64,000 nucleotides of DNA from Branchipolynoe longqiensis (lineage: Eukaryota > Annelida > Polychaeta > Phyllodocida > Polynoidae), in the NCBI GenBank assembly GCA_030323885.1, contig CM059192.1, positions 68,917,890 through 68,981,889 of the forward strand. Direction: 5' to 3'. Below the pieces are notes generated by a model, which worked only from the letters and a program-made list of their open reading frames with translations, was not told the DNA's origin and did no database searches. Position 1 is the first letter of the stretch. Every line of letters begins with the position of its first letter. Positions 8,190 to 18,639 of this stretch are shown here, piece by piece. A program made the translations under genes and the position numbers.

Positions 8190-11160
8190 TAAAATAGCCA
8201 CCAGTTGGGCCAAAGATGTCGAGCTTGCCGAATCAGACAGGAAGTGGAAACTCTGGTGTACCAAAATAAACTCTCACACCACCTCCAGACAACTCTGGCG
8301 CAAACTTAACAGCATCCAGGGGAGACTCACCCCCCCCCCCCCCACTCTACCCACACCCTGGCCAAATTGCAGCAGAACACAACAAAATGTTCATGGACAG
8401 AACAGACCCTCCAATCAACCTCCCTTATGCCCACCAACAAGCGCTCACCAGGAACTCCACCTGGAGAGCCGACCTCATAGACATATCAACAGCCACACCA
8501 TCCACCCATAATCTTGACACCCACCTGACCAGGGCTGAGCTTGACCGAGCCCTAGGCAACACCACAAAGAAGACAACCCCGGGAGCCGACGGAGTCCCTA
8601 ACACTGCATGGACAAAGTTATCTGCCACTAACAAGGAAACTCTCCTCCCCCTCCTCGATAATATCTTCTACAATGCGGACATACCCCAATCTTGGAAGGA
8701 TGCTGATATCATCCCCATCCCCAAGAAAACATCGGGTGAAGTCAGACCCATCTCCCTTCTCCAATCCCTCGGGAAGGTTAGTGAAAGAATTGTCCTCGCC
8801 CGTCTCCAGATGGTCACAGAAGACCCCACCACTGGCCTACCTGAGGAGGTCATCGGCTACCGAGGAGGACGAGGCACTCAGCACGCCATCGCCACCCTCA
8901 TTGAGAGCATTTCCTATGGCCTCGGTAATGGACACGAAACAGCAATCATCTTCCTTGACCTCGAGAAAGCCTTTGAGCTTATCGACCACAACGTGGTACT
9001 TACATCAATGGCTGATCTTGGCATTGCCGGCCGGCCTCTTGCGTATCTCCGAAATTACCTCCATAACAGGCGAGCCAGAGTATGTGTCCAAGGCACCTCT
9101 TCTCCCTACCTCAAACTAAAAAATGGCGTCCCACAGGGTGCAGTGCTCAGCCCCCTCCTCTTCAATGCAGTGATGGCATCTCTCGTTAGAAGGCTTAAAC
9201 AAGACCTAGCCACCCGAGAGATCACAGACACAACCATAGTCTGCTACGCAGATGACATCGCCATCACCTGCTCCCATGCGATCAACGCACAGGATCTCGC
9301 TGAGCAGGTGCTCCACCTGGTAGGAAACGCCTGCCGGGACCTTGGACTAAAAATCTCCCCCACCAAGACCAAGATCATGCACATGTTCAGAGGTCAACCA
9401 CTTCACCCCCTCTACCTAGATGGATCCCCTATCGAATGGGTCTCCACCTTCGACTACCTAGGTATCCGTCTAGACCGAGACCTGAATATGAGAGCCCTCT
9501 GCCGCCACTTGGCCACCAAAATGACCAACAGACTCCTCCTCATGAAGAGGATCTCCGGCTTCTCCTGGGGCGCCCCGGACAGTGTACTCGCACTCTTCTA
9601 CCACCAGGCAGTCCGCTCCCTCTTCGACTACGCTGCACCCACACTCGCTCTCACAGCCCTCGGGCTTGACAACCCCCAAACTCAACTACCCAAGAACAAG
9701 ATCTTTTTGAACGAGTTCCGGAAACTTGAGAACATCCAACACAGGGCTGCCAGGCTTGTCCTCCTTGTTCCAGGCACCACCAGGATCGAGATCCTCCTCC
9801 TTGAATCCGGCCTCCCTCCCCTCCACCTCCGAGGCAAACAACTTCTCACCACCCATCTCACAAGAAACCTTTCCTCAGGCCTTTCAACAACAATCCGCAG
9901 AGCCGCGGCCTACCTCCGAGATGGGACCCGTGGTCAACCTCACATCTCCTACCGTCTCAAGAACGCCATCACCACCCCCAAGGACTCCCACGGACTCCAC
10001 ATTGCAGACTTCGCCCTGAGCCCTCACAAGCCACCTTGGGTTTCCATCCCAGTGGAAACCCGAACCACCAACCTAGTTGCTGCCAAGGCGGCTTACACCA
10101 CCCCAGAACCCCACTCTGTGGCTCTCGAGGCCATAACTCAGGCGAAGGTGGAATTTCCTCTCGCAAAGACTGTCTACACCGATGGCTCCCTTAACCCAAC
10201 ATCAGGTAGAGCAGGAGCCGCAATCTTCATCCCCTTCTCCAACGCAAAGAACACCACCAGGGTGTCAGACTTTGCTTCCACTCTCGATACCGAGCTCGCC
10301 ACCATTCACTTGTCCCTCGAAGACCTCCACAACTCAAGTGCCATCATCATTACCGACTCTCTGAATGCCATCAAAGAGATCGCCCGCCCAAATGCCAACG
10401 CAATCCAGATTAAAATCTTGACCAGACATCAGGCACACCTCAACACAGTCCTGCAATGGGTCCCCTCGCATATAGGACTGTATGGTAATGACCAGGCTGA
10501 CTGTGCCGCTCTAGCCGGTGCCAACCGAGCAGACGTAGAGACAGCCATCCTTCAATCCATCACCAAACTGGTCGCCGCCGCTTCTCGAGCCACCACCAAA
10601 CTCTGGGAACGAGCCACACAGAAGGAACAAGTACGGAACCCTTATTCAATAAGCTGGCTCTGGTACACCCTGGTCAGAACGAACATCCCCCATCCAGTAG
10701 GCCTTCCTGCTTCTACACAAGTCGCCATCAACCGCTTCAGGACTGGCTACCGCCATTGGATTGATGTCCCCAACCTCCAGCGCTGTCCCTGCGGAACTAA
10801 TATCTTTAATGTGGCCCACATACTCGCCTCATGTGGCGCCGTCGACAGATCTGCCATCAGCGACTTCATGGAGGATGCTGACCGTCAACTCAGCGACAAT
10901 AGGGCCGCTCTGGCTATCCTCTCCAGGATTTCCAAGTCATCCTGGAACGCACTTGCTCGCTTCTACCGCCAGAACGCAGACATCATCAACACTGTCGGTC
11001 GCCCAGTTCATGAGAGCAGGCCCCTCCTCATCACCATAGCTACTTGGTGCCACTACTAACTAACCACTAATTTTCACTGCAACAAACAGGTAACCCCACC
11101 CGCTGCCTAACTAATCCCATCCTCACTTCACTTCTTCCTCTGGCCTTGGCCAGACTTACG
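8190..11160 (+). mobile_element. LINE-1 of this window: non-LTR retrotransposon with RNase H
   Basis: A 5'-truncated LINE, split by the Harbinger element. Its frame runs from 8193 (IATSWAKDVELAES) to a run of 14 C at 8330-8343 and then continues in a shifted frame as the long ORF below. The tail after 11059 has no obvious poly-A, and a SINE begins near 11171. Confidence 0.8.
8387..11059 (+). CDS. LINE ORF2 fragment: reverse transcriptase plus RNase H
   Basis: A long open frame of 890 codons. The first ATG at 8387 is internal to the original ORF2, and the endonuclease domain is missing upstream. RT motifs: TTPGADGVPN, FLDLEKAFELIDH, NGVPQGAVLSPLLFN, and the catalytic YADD at residues 287-290 (9245-9256). 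RNase H follows at about 597-730, with D599 in YTDGSLNPTSG, TDSLNAIKE, and WVPSHIGLYGNDQAD. A CxC-H-C zinc motif (RCPCG ... HILASC) closes the protein. A cellular-type RNase H after the RT points to the I/R1/LOA-like groups. The RT and RNase H frame is intact, unusual here and suggesting a fairly young copy. Confidence 0.9.
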   Translation: MFMDRTDPPINLPYAHQQALTRNSTWRADLIDISTATPSTHNLDTHLTRAELDRALGNTTKKTTPGADGVPNTAWTKLSATNKETLLPLLDNIFYNADIPQSWKDADIIPIPKKTSGEVRPISLLQSLGKVSERIVLARLQMVTEDPTTGLPEEVIGYRGGRGTQHAIATLIESISYGLGNGHETAIIFLDLEKAFELIDHNVVLTSMADLGIAGRPLAYLRNYLHNRRARVCVQGTSSPYLKLKNGVPQGAVLSPLLFNAVMASLVRRLKQDLATREITDTTIVCYADDIAITCSHAINAQDLAEQVLHLVGNACRDLGLKISPTKTKIMHMFRGQPLHPLYLDGSPIEWVSTFDYLGIRLDRDLNMRALCRHLATKMTNRLLLMKRISGFSWGAPDSVLALFYHQAVRSLFDYAAPTLALTALGLDNPQTQLPKNKIFLNEFRKLENIQHRAARLVLLVPGTTRIEILLLESGLPPLHLRGKQLLTTHLTRNLSSGLSTTIRRAAAYLRDGTRGQPHISYRLKNAITTPKDSHGLHIADFALSPHKPPWVSIPVETRTTNLVAAKAAYTTPEPHSVALEAITQAKVEFPLAKTVYTDGSLNPTSGRAGAAIFIPFSNAKNTTRVSDFASTLDTELATIHLSLEDLHNSSAIIITDSLNAIKEIARPNANAIQIKILTRHQAHLNTVLQWVPSHIGLYGNDQADCAALAGANRADVETAILQSITKLVAAASRATTKLWERATQKEQVRNPYSISWLWYTLVRTNIPHPVGLPASTQVAINRFRTGYRHWIDVPNLQRCPCGTNIFNVAHILASCGAVDRSAISDFMEDADRQLSDNRAALAILSRISKSSWNALARFYRQNADIINTVGRPVHESRPLLITIATWCHY

Positions 11161-11170
11161 GTGCATACTG

Positions 11171-11450
11171 GTGAATCTGGAGGGACTGAAGTTTGGATCC
11201 TGGTCGAGTCAAACCAATGACTTATAAAATGGGTACCTGTTGCTGCTCGGCGCTTGGCGTTATGAAATCAGGACAGGGACTGGGCGCACAGTGTCAGGAT
11301 AATGTGACTGTGTGGGACATCGGGTCATGGCACCGGCGGCCTGATTTCCCAGTGGGGCAGCACTATAAAGTCACCATGAGTGCGCGCTGTTACAAGTCGG
11401 TGCACATCCTGGTATGGCCTAGGGTCTTACTGGGGTGCAAAACAACACCA
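11171..11450 (+). mobile_element. SINE family A, copy 2
   Basis: GGTCGAGTCAAACCAATGAC, the central block with GGGGCAGCACTATAAAGTC and a CAAAACAACACC tail are present. The tRNA-like head is degraded. Confidence 0.75.
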
Positions 11451-11689
11451 ACCACCCAGCCTCCCCCGGCCCTCTCAGAGGACTGTGGTAGGACTCTTAG
11501 GCTGCCTTTTTCCTTCCTCCCCCCTACCCCTCAATTCCTCTGATCACTACACACCGGAAGCCAACTCCCGACCACATGGGACTGCTTTCAGTGGTGCCCA
11601 TTCAGTGCTGCAGATTTGCAGCCTTCAGCGCACCAATGCGACTGAAAACTCCCCAAAACAACAACAACAACAACACTTATTTGTCTCTT

Positions 11690-11935
11690 TTTTTTTTTTT
11701 TTTTGGTACATTAGTTGTCCCAGATGTGGTGGATTGTAGCAACTGTCACTGGCTCCAAGATATACTTAATGCTTGACCAGTATGCATCCAGTTGGGCCTT
11801 GAAACAGTTCACCGACTCTGCTGCTATGACACTCTCCGGCAAGTCATTCCACAGCTCAACCACCCTAAAGCCAAAAAAGTCATAAGCATATTCAGAGCTA
11901 TACGGAGTGACCCAACTAGCCACGGTGCGACCCAA
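11690..11935 (-). pseudogene. LINE 3' end with poly-A tail
   Basis: Minus-strand frame with FFGFRVVELWNDLPESV and SVNCFKAQLDAYW, the standard end of CR1/L2-type ORF2 proteins. The T-run at 11690-11704 is the poly-A tail of this minus-strand copy. The N-terminal side of the frame runs into the short repeated element P. Confidence 0.75.
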
Positions 11936-11985
11936 CCAGCCACGGTTGAACTCGTTTCAGCCCGTTTGAACTTGCCGGAAATCGC
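11875..11985 (-). repeat. Short repeated element P, copy 1 (two internal units)
   Basis: About 105 bp with two internal 20 bp units (GTGACCCAACTAGCCACG and a relative), ending TTTGAACTTGCCGGAAATC. The same sequence occurs at 17772-17880 in the opposite orientation and at 34715-34850 with more internal units. Confidence 0.65.
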
Positions 11986-11989
11986 AGTG

Positions 11990-12470
11990 TACATGTTCCT
12001 CTGTGCTACTAGGTATTTGAGGTCAGCGATTGGTTAATAATATGTCAAAACAAATGCCCGCTGCCAAAGAATTTCCTAATACGCATGGTGCAAAACTGAG
12101 ATTTTATTCAAAATTAAAAGAAATAAAGAACAATTTGTCATAAAGACCAATGCACAAATGCAATATTAATAGTTCGTCACCCGAGTGGCTAGAATTTCAA
12201 ATCGAACACCATGGGTGGAGTAACAAAATACACGCGCAATCATAAAATACTTTGCTGTAGTTATATTGGGGGGGGGGGGTGAATAAATGGATTAAAGTGT
12301 TTGAACTATATTTGAAATTGATCTACATCAATTTCTGTTTAAATTACACAATATCAGTAATTACTGAATGGGAAACTATTCCTGCTCGATATGACCCAGT
12401 GGTCAGCCGTTTTTGCTTCTTTCGTCGCTGTGGACCCTTCTCAAAAAAGTTGTGTTTCAGGTCCAGTCTG
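11990..12470. repeat. Dispersed repeat C
   Basis: Contains GTCAGCGATTGGTTAATAAT, a TTTATTCAAAATTAAAAG block and GTCGCTGTGGACCCTTCTC. The same blocks appear at 34850-34935 and 38086-38480, on the two sides of a LINE. It contains an 11-G run near 12271 and no coding sequence. Confidence 0.65.
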
Positions 12471-12472
12471 GA

Positions 12473-12546
12473 CTACGAGTAGCCAGAGGGTACTACCGAG
12501 GTAAAATATATATTTTACCTCGGTACTACCCTCTGGCTACTCGTAG
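12473..12546. repeat. 74 bp near-perfect palindrome
   Basis: Two 37-base arms beginning CTACGAGTAGCCAGAGGG meet with no loop at AAATAT/ATATTT. I find one mismatched pair. One arm recurs at about 20594-20625, so it is probably the terminal repeat of a small element whose middle is lost. Confidence 0.85.
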
Positions 12547-12784
12547 CCCAGGTTGAAGATAGCACAGTCGGGTCCAGCAATTGGCATAATCAACTCACAA
12601 CGGGAGGACGTTCGTTGAGTAGCTCCGGCAGTTTGTCTACATTAAAGTGGCGAGGTATACCTCGTCGGGAAAACAAAAAAACTCGGTATAGTTCAGATTT
12701 GTGCCACAGGGTGGTGCATGCTTAGTACTGAACTTTTCCACTTGGTGCTGTAGAGTGACCTATATCAGATTTGTGCCACAGGGG

Positions 12785-13224
12785 CCGATTAACACGACCC
12801 GGGCGACTCGGGTCACCCGAGTTGCTAGAATTTCAAATCGAACACCGTGAATGGAGTTGATAAAAAGTGTGAAAAAAGTCCCGACCCCAGTAACCCACCT
12901 CTTGGCTGGGGTTGGCTAGGAGCGATGACGTCACATTTGTGCTGGTACCGTCGTGTAGCAGAACAAAGTCCTACGTTTTTTTTTTTTGTGTTTAAAAGAG
13001 AAAGAAATTAGATTAATGAAATGGAAATATAACTAAACTAGGCAATCAAAAAATACTTTAAATCCTATTTTGCTGTAGTTATATCAGTTATTTAAAAAAA
13101 TGAACAAGTTTTGGATTAAGCCACCATTTTTTCCACCCCGAGCGTGAAGAAGGGTATTCGATTATTCAACCCGAGTCTGTAGGATGTCCGCATGCGCCAA
13201 AAAGTGGCTCAAGTGACCCGAGTT
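12785..13224. mobile_element. TIR element D, stand-alone copy
   Basis: One end reads CCGGGCGACTCGGGTCACCC and the other GGCTCAAGTGACCCGAGTTG, an imperfect inverted repeat. The interior has CATGCGCCA and ATTCGATTATTC. Further copies are nested inside elements E at 46630, 51455 and 56720. Confidence 0.6.
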
Positions 13225-13234
13225 GATTAAATGA

Positions 13235-13630
13235 ATATGCCCAGGGTGGTGCATGCTTAATACTGAACTTTTCCACTTGGTGGTGTAGAGTGACCTAGAT
13301 TGGTCATGTGAGAGCTGTTGTGAAAATGGCTGGGTCAGTGGAGAGAAGGGAGGTATTTTCAATTTTCTTAGTAGTTCAAACAGGAAATATATTTACTTTA
13401 ATGTAAAATATATGTTAGTACAATTACCTTCAATGAGAAACACATATAGATGAAAAAGTGTTGTTGTTGTTGAATGTAAAAGCCTTTTGGACTGTATCAG
13501 ATTTGAACCCACACAACCAAACAACTTCAGATTACAAGTTCAACACCCTAACCACTAGGCCACAGAGACCACACCTCATTACTAGTCTCAGTTCAGGCTA
13601 TTTGTGTATAGGACGTCATATATACAAGAT
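13235..13630 (-). mobile_element. SINE family B, copy 1
   Basis: Minus strand: tRNA-like head with A box TGGCCTAGTGGTTAGGGTG and B box GGTTCAAATC, then a TTTTACATTCAACAACAAC block, ending with a block containing CACTCTACACCACCAAGTGG. Copies at 16363, 27025, 28140, 29706 and 33805. The head resembles a tRNA but has body changes that rule out a working tRNA. Confidence 0.8.
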
Positions 13631-13631
13631 T

Positions 13632-14341
13632 TCAATTCAATTCTTTATTTCAGACTCAGGATTATGGTATTTACATAATTTGGTCCATAGTAGGTAGATA
13701 TCAAAATTAATGTGAATAGGATATAAGTAATAGTATGAATACTACCATACTAACCAATATCAAAATGTTGGTCTACATACAGTAGTTTGTACCAATGCCT
13801 CCATATGGCAGATGTAAATCTGAGATCACTCTCTTCTATTTTTACAAGTCCCTGTATTATAACATTTTCTGACTTGTCAAGTCTAGTAATTTTTTTAATT
13901 TTTTTATTGAGGCTGTATTTATACTGTCCATAGCATGTAAGCCTGGGTATCCAGGCTTGGTTTCAATGCTGGCCAGCTGTAGTGTTGGTGTTGTCTTACC
14001 AAGCAGTAGCTGCTGAGAAGTTATTTGATTGTCTGCATTTCAGTAGCAGATAGATCTCTTGGTGCATTTAGTAGCCTATGTTAGTTTTTTTGGGCCCTCT
14101 TGGCATTGAATTTTTGTTCTATTCTTATTACTATGTTAGTTGTTTTCTTAGGGTTCTATGTTAGTGTTTTGGGGTTAATAAATTTGAATGTTAGATTCCT
14201 GATAACAGCCTGAAAGGCTGGCACATCAATATTGGCAAACAGCTGACTAGCATTGTGATAACTAGGTAGCCGGAGTAATAACCTCCTAATGTCATTATAT
14301 GCCACATTCAGTTTTCTAATGCTATACATTCTATAGTTCTG
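13632..14341 (-). pseudogene. 3' fragment of LINE-2, split by another insertion
   Basis: The reverse complement matches the last 400-odd bases of the LINE at 29960-33805, including MYSIRKLNVAYNDI, the RFTSAIWRHWY region and the 3' UTR. An unrelated segment of about 285 bp interrupts it at about 13891-14176, with TAAT on both sides. Confidence 0.85.
13891..14176 (-). mobile_element. Nested LINE tail fragment
   Basis: The reverse complement contains ACTACAGCTGGCCAGCATTG and GGACAGTATAAATACAGC, both also found at 26236-26313. That identifies it as the 3' UTR of the same LINE family as 25300-26330. It lies inside the LINE-2 fragment and so is younger. Confidence 0.65.
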
Positions 14342-14342
14342 T

Positions 14343-14465
14343 GTGTATGTATGTATGTATGTATGTATGTATGTATGTATGTATGTAGGTATGTATGTAT
14401 GTAGGTATGTATGTATGTATATATATGTATGCATGCATGCATGCATATATGTATGCATGTATATA
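14343..14465. repeat. TATG microsatellite
   Basis: TATG/TAGG tetranucleotide run with some ATGC units. Confidence 0.9.
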
Positions 14466-14610
14466 GAATGTCATATATACAGGCCATATATGCATGTGTG
14501 TATGCATTTATTTATTTACATATTTATTTAGGTATGTACATTGCATCATTCAATCAGAAACACATATAGAACAATAAACATTATATACCTTTTCCGTTTT
14601 ATATACAGCT

Positions 14611-15923
14611 TAAAGCCCCGGACAGACAGGACACATGTGTCATGCGGGCGTCAAGTACAAGCAGGCATCATGCGGTTCTCACACATAACACTCTGTGTGG
14701 TACACATACATAATGCAATGTGTGGTACACACATAAGACACTGTGTGGTACACACATAACACACTGTGTGTTACACACACATAACACACTGTGGGTTACA
14801 CACACATAACACACTGTGTGGCACACACATAACACATTCTGTGTTACACACATAACACACTGCATGGTACACACACATAACACACTGTGTGTTAAACACA
14901 CATAACACACTGTGTGGTACACAAATAACATGCTGTGTGTTACACACATAACACACTGTGTGGTACACACATAACACACTGTGTTACACACACATACCAC
15001 ACTGTGTGCTACACACACATAACACAATGTGTGTTACACACATAACACGCTGTGTGGCACACATAACACACTGTGTGTTACACACATAACACACAGTGGT
15101 ACACACACATAACACTGTGTGTTACACACATAACACACGGTGTGGTACACAAATAACACACTGTGTGGTACACATGCATAACACACTGTGTGTTACACAC
15201 ACATAGCACACTGTGTGTTACACACATAACACACTGTGTGGTACACACACATAATACACTGTGTGGTACATGCATAACACACTGTGTGTTACACACACAT
15301 AACACACTGTGTGGTACACACACAGAACATACTGTGTGGTATACACACATAACACACTGTGTGTTACACACACATAACACACTGTGTCGTACACACACAG
15401 AACATACTGTGTGTTACACACACATAACACACTGTGTGTTACACACATAACACGATGTGTGGTACACACATAACACACCGTCTGTTACACACACATAACA
15501 CGCTGTGTGGTATACACACATAACACACTGTGGTACACACATACCACACTGTGGTACACACACATAACACACTGTGTGTTACACACACATAGCACACCGT
15601 CTGTTACACACACATAACCCACTGTGTGGTACACACACATAACACGATGTGTGGTACACATACATAAGATGTAGGGTAGAGTCGGGCAAATTCGGGCAAA
15701 TTCAGGCAAAGACGGGCAAATTCGGTCAGAAGCCAAGCAACTCCACACGTCAAGGTAAAAAAATCGCTCCAAAAGCGATTTGTGATGCCCACGCGATGCC
15801 CGCATGAGAATCGCCCATGCCAGTGTGTTCGGCTTCTCTTTATTACATACATATTGATTTTCGACGCATGCGCGACGCTTGACGCCCGTGCCAGATACGT
15901 GTCCAGTGTGTTCACAGCTTTCC
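14611..15923. mobile_element. TIR-bounded element H with a large internal satellite
   Basis: The left end (AAAGCCCCGGACAGACAGGA ... GCGGGCGTCAAG) and the reverse complement of the right end (AAAGCTGTGAACACACTGGA ... CACGGGCGTCAAG) form an imperfect inverted repeat of about 60 bp. The interior is mostly the array described next. No transposase is present. Target duplications are not clear. Confidence 0.55.
14690..15665. repeat. Satellite of about 25 bp palindromic units
   Basis: About 40 head-to-tail units such as ACACACTGTGTGGTACACAC followed by ATAAC. Each has a CACACTGTGTG-like palindrome. Units vary by indels of one to three bases. The array produces false cysteine/valine-rich frames on minus and threonine/histidine-rich ones on plus. 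Confidence 0.92.
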
Positions 15924-15977
15924 TGACAAATTTCAAACGGATGCACACAAAACATACATTTACATACATACATACAT

Positions 15978-16322
15978 GACCAGACGGGATGGCCGAATGA
16001 GTTAGAGTGTCCGTCTCCCGTGTTGGTAGATCGTGGGGTCATGGGTTCAAATCCTGGTCGAGTCAAACCAATGACTTTAAAATTGATACTTGTTGCTTCC
16101 TAGACTGGCGCTCGGCATTATTAGGATAGGACAAGGACTGGTTGGCTCAGTGTCAAGATAATGTGACTGAGTGGGATATCAGATCATGGTGCTGGCGGCC
16201 TGGTATTCCAGTGGGGTAGCACTATAAAGTCGCCATGAGTGCGCACTGTCACAAGTCGGTACCCATCCTGATATGACCTTAGATGTTGCTAGGACAACAA
16301 CAAACAAAACACACAAACAAAA
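15978..16322 (+). mobile_element. SINE family A, copy 3
   Basis: A good copy: GACCAGACGGGATGGCCGAA at the start, B box GGGTTCAAATCC, the complete central block, and a CAAACAAAAC tail. Confidence 0.85.
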
Positions 16323-16362
16323 CAAACAAACACACATACACACACACACCCACACACACACC

Positions 16363-16905
16363 TTGTATATGTGACGTCCTATACACAAATAGCCTGAACT
16401 GAGACTAGCAATGCTGTGTGGTCTTTGTGGCCTAGTGGTTAGAGTGTTGAACTTGTAATCTGAATTTTTTTTGTGGTGTGTGTTCCAACACCATACAGTC
16501 CAAAATCTTTTTACATTCAACAACAAAAAAACGTTTTTCATCTACATGTGTTTCTCATTGAATTATGCAATGTAATTGTACTAACATGTATTTTACATTA
16601 CGCAAATATATTTCCTGATTGAACTACTCTAAAGAAAATTGAAAATACCCCAGTTTTACTCTCCCTTCTCTCCACTCACCCAGCCATTTTAAAAAACAAC
16701 AGCTGCCAGCTAGTCCCAGCCTCAGAACCCCCCCCCCCCCACCCTGACCTCAGCACTGACCCACTTCTAGTGGTGAAGTGGGTCCACTACTCTCCCCACA
16801 CATATTTGGTTCTATAAACATGAAAACTAAACAAGATTGTGCTTGGAGAGCATTTGTTGGAGTACGGTTCCCGTCGCCACGAGGTATAACTGGCCACTTT
16901 AACTA
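16363..16905 (+). mobile_element. SINE family B, copy 2, with 3' extension
   Basis: tRNA-like head at about 16427, TTTTACATTCAACAACAA block, then ACTCTCCCTTCTCTCC. A further 120 bases (GTGCTTGGAGAGCATTTG, CGCCACGAGGTATA) match 34290-34405, so the repeating unit is longer than the classical SINE. It abuts the DIRS element. Confidence 0.7.
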
Positions 16906-16939
16906 CAAAACCAACCAGGTTTGTATCATTTTAACTGGA

Positions 16940-17771
16940 TACGAAGACATTATAGAACTAGCATTTCATGTGGCTGGGGAGTTTATTACTAATATTTTCA
17001 CGAGACCCAAACCAAATGGGGATGTAAGACTAATTTGAGATCTCATGTCGTTTATCAAATTAGTAGAATACAAACATTTGAAAATGTTTTCATTAGACAC
17101 AGCTAGAGACTTAGTAACACAAGACTCCTGGCTAGCCAGTGTGGATCTCAGAGATGCATACTATACAGTACCAATCTATAAAGCTGATCATAAATTTCTC
17201 AAGTTTTGTTGGAATGACGAGCTGTATGAGTTCATGTGTATGCCTAATGGACCAGTTTGCACTCCACGCATTTTCACAAGGTTACTTAAACCTATATTTT
17301 CCAACAAACACAACAACATTGTCAAACAGCAGTAGACAAACTATGTGAGACATTTAAAGAATTAGGATTCTACATAATGAAACTAAGTCAGTATTAACAC
17401 CAACAAAGAAGTTAAAGTTTCTGGGATTTTTTATTGATACCATAGAAATGACCATTTCATTAACGAACAAAAAGTTGTTAAGTTTACAACAACCACAAAC
17501 CAATTATTACAATTGAACAAACCAAAGATAAGACAAGTCGCAATATTGATAGGAATTATGATAGCATATGCAAGGCGCATATTAAATGACTAGAAATAGA
17601 TAAGAATTTAGCGTTGGCTCACACTAAAGGAAAGTTTGAACAGCCCATGACGATTTTGCCAGATGAGCAAAAAGATATTATGTGGTGGCTATCACACATT
17701 AATAATTTGCCTAACCCCATTAGAATGGGAGAGCCCAACACTACAGTTACAACAGATGCTTCACTAGATTT
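16940..17771 (+). pseudogene. DIRS reverse transcriptase, catalytic motif deleted
   Basis: RPKPNGDVRLI, then a TGA, then VEYKHLKMFSLDTARDL, ASVDLRDAYYTVPI, LKFCWNDELYEF and NGPVCTPRIFTRLLKP mark the DIRS1-type fingers and palm. The frame then breaks at about 17312. The next recognisable segments (TPTKKLKFLGFFIDT, then TTDASLD of RNase H) lie downstream of the normal YxDD position, so that segment is deleted. Confidence 0.8.
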
Positions 17772-17880
17772 CCGGCAAGTTCAAACGGGCTGAAACGAGT
17801 TCAACCATGGCTGGTTGGGTCGCACCGTGGCTAGTTGGGTCACTCCGTATAGCGCTGAATATGCTTATGACTTTTTTGGC
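17772..17880 (+). mobile_element. Short element P inserted in the RNase H coding region
   Basis: About 109 bases with TTCAAACGGGCTGAAACGAG, two 20 bp units (TGGCTGGTTGGGTCGCACCG type) and GAATATGCTTATGAC. They lie between RNase H residues TTDASLD and HRDQQATGGQW. The same sequence is present at 11875-11985 and 34715-34850 in other surroundings. Confidence 0.7.
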
Positions 17881-18619
17881 TCACAGAGACCAACAGGCAA
17901 CAGGTGGTCAGTGGATGGATGATGAAATCTCCGATCACATTAATGTACTAGAGCTTAGAGCTATTCATCTAGGATTATGTAGCCTAGTTCACCTACCTAA
18001 AAACTGTGTAAGGGTTTTGACAGATAACACGACAGCTATGGCTTACATACATAATATGGGAGGGACTCATTCCAAACCATGTAACCATTTAGCCAAACAA
18101 ATTTGGGACTGGGCAGAGGAACACATGTGGCTAACAGTAGCTCATATCCCAGGCAGTCAAAATACTTTGGCTGACAAGAAAAGTCGATATTTCCACGATC
18201 ATCTAGAATGGTCATTAAATCAGAGTATTTTCAGCTACATTTGTCATAAATGGGGCAAACAAGAAATTGACTTATTTGCATCACGCAACAACAAAAAGTT
18301 ACCCAAATATGTGTCTTGGCATCCGGAGCCAAAAGCCTGGAGAGTAGATGCATTTTCTCTGATTTGGAATAATAAATTTTATTACATATTCCCACCATTC
18401 AACATTATCAGCGGAGTGGCCAGGAAGATCAAGATGGATCACTCACACGCGGTACTGATAGTACTAGCATGGGACACGCAACCATGGCTAGCTGCAGTAA
18501 CATTAGAAGGAAAAGACATGCTCAGGTTCCCACGAGAAAGGAACAACCTACAACATCAAGGACCACTAACGGTCCATGAAGACGTGTCAACGACACCCCT
18601 TTTGGCATTCCTTTTTTAA
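17881..18619 (+). pseudogene. DIRS RNase H and methyltransferase-like domain
   Basis: Open frame after the short insertion. RNase H: NVLELRAIHLGL, LTDNTTAMAYIHN (catalytic D near 18019) and HIPGSQNTLADKKSR. Methyltransferase-like domain of DIRS elements: EIDLFASRNNKKLPKY, VSWHPEP, DAFSLIW and FPPFNII. The domain's biochemical role in DIRS elements is unproven. The open frame is long, but it starts with codons supplied by the insertion and lacks a proper N-terminus. Confidence 0.8.
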
Positions 18620-18639
18620 GAAAACATTTAGAACAGTAT

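Noticed and set aside
14668..15478. Open frames of 68-119 codons on both strands (cysteine/valine-rich and threonine/histidine-rich)
   Set aside because: They are translations of the 25 bp satellite; several frames are open at once only because of its composition.
14690..15665. CRISPR-like array of short repeats
   Set aside because: Units run head to tail without unique spacers, vary in length, and the context is a eukaryotic satellite.
16427..16500. Functional tRNA gene (also at 13545, 26490, 29770 and 33850)
   Set aside because: A and B boxes are present, but the bodies do not fold as a full cloverleaf and each is followed by a conserved SINE body.
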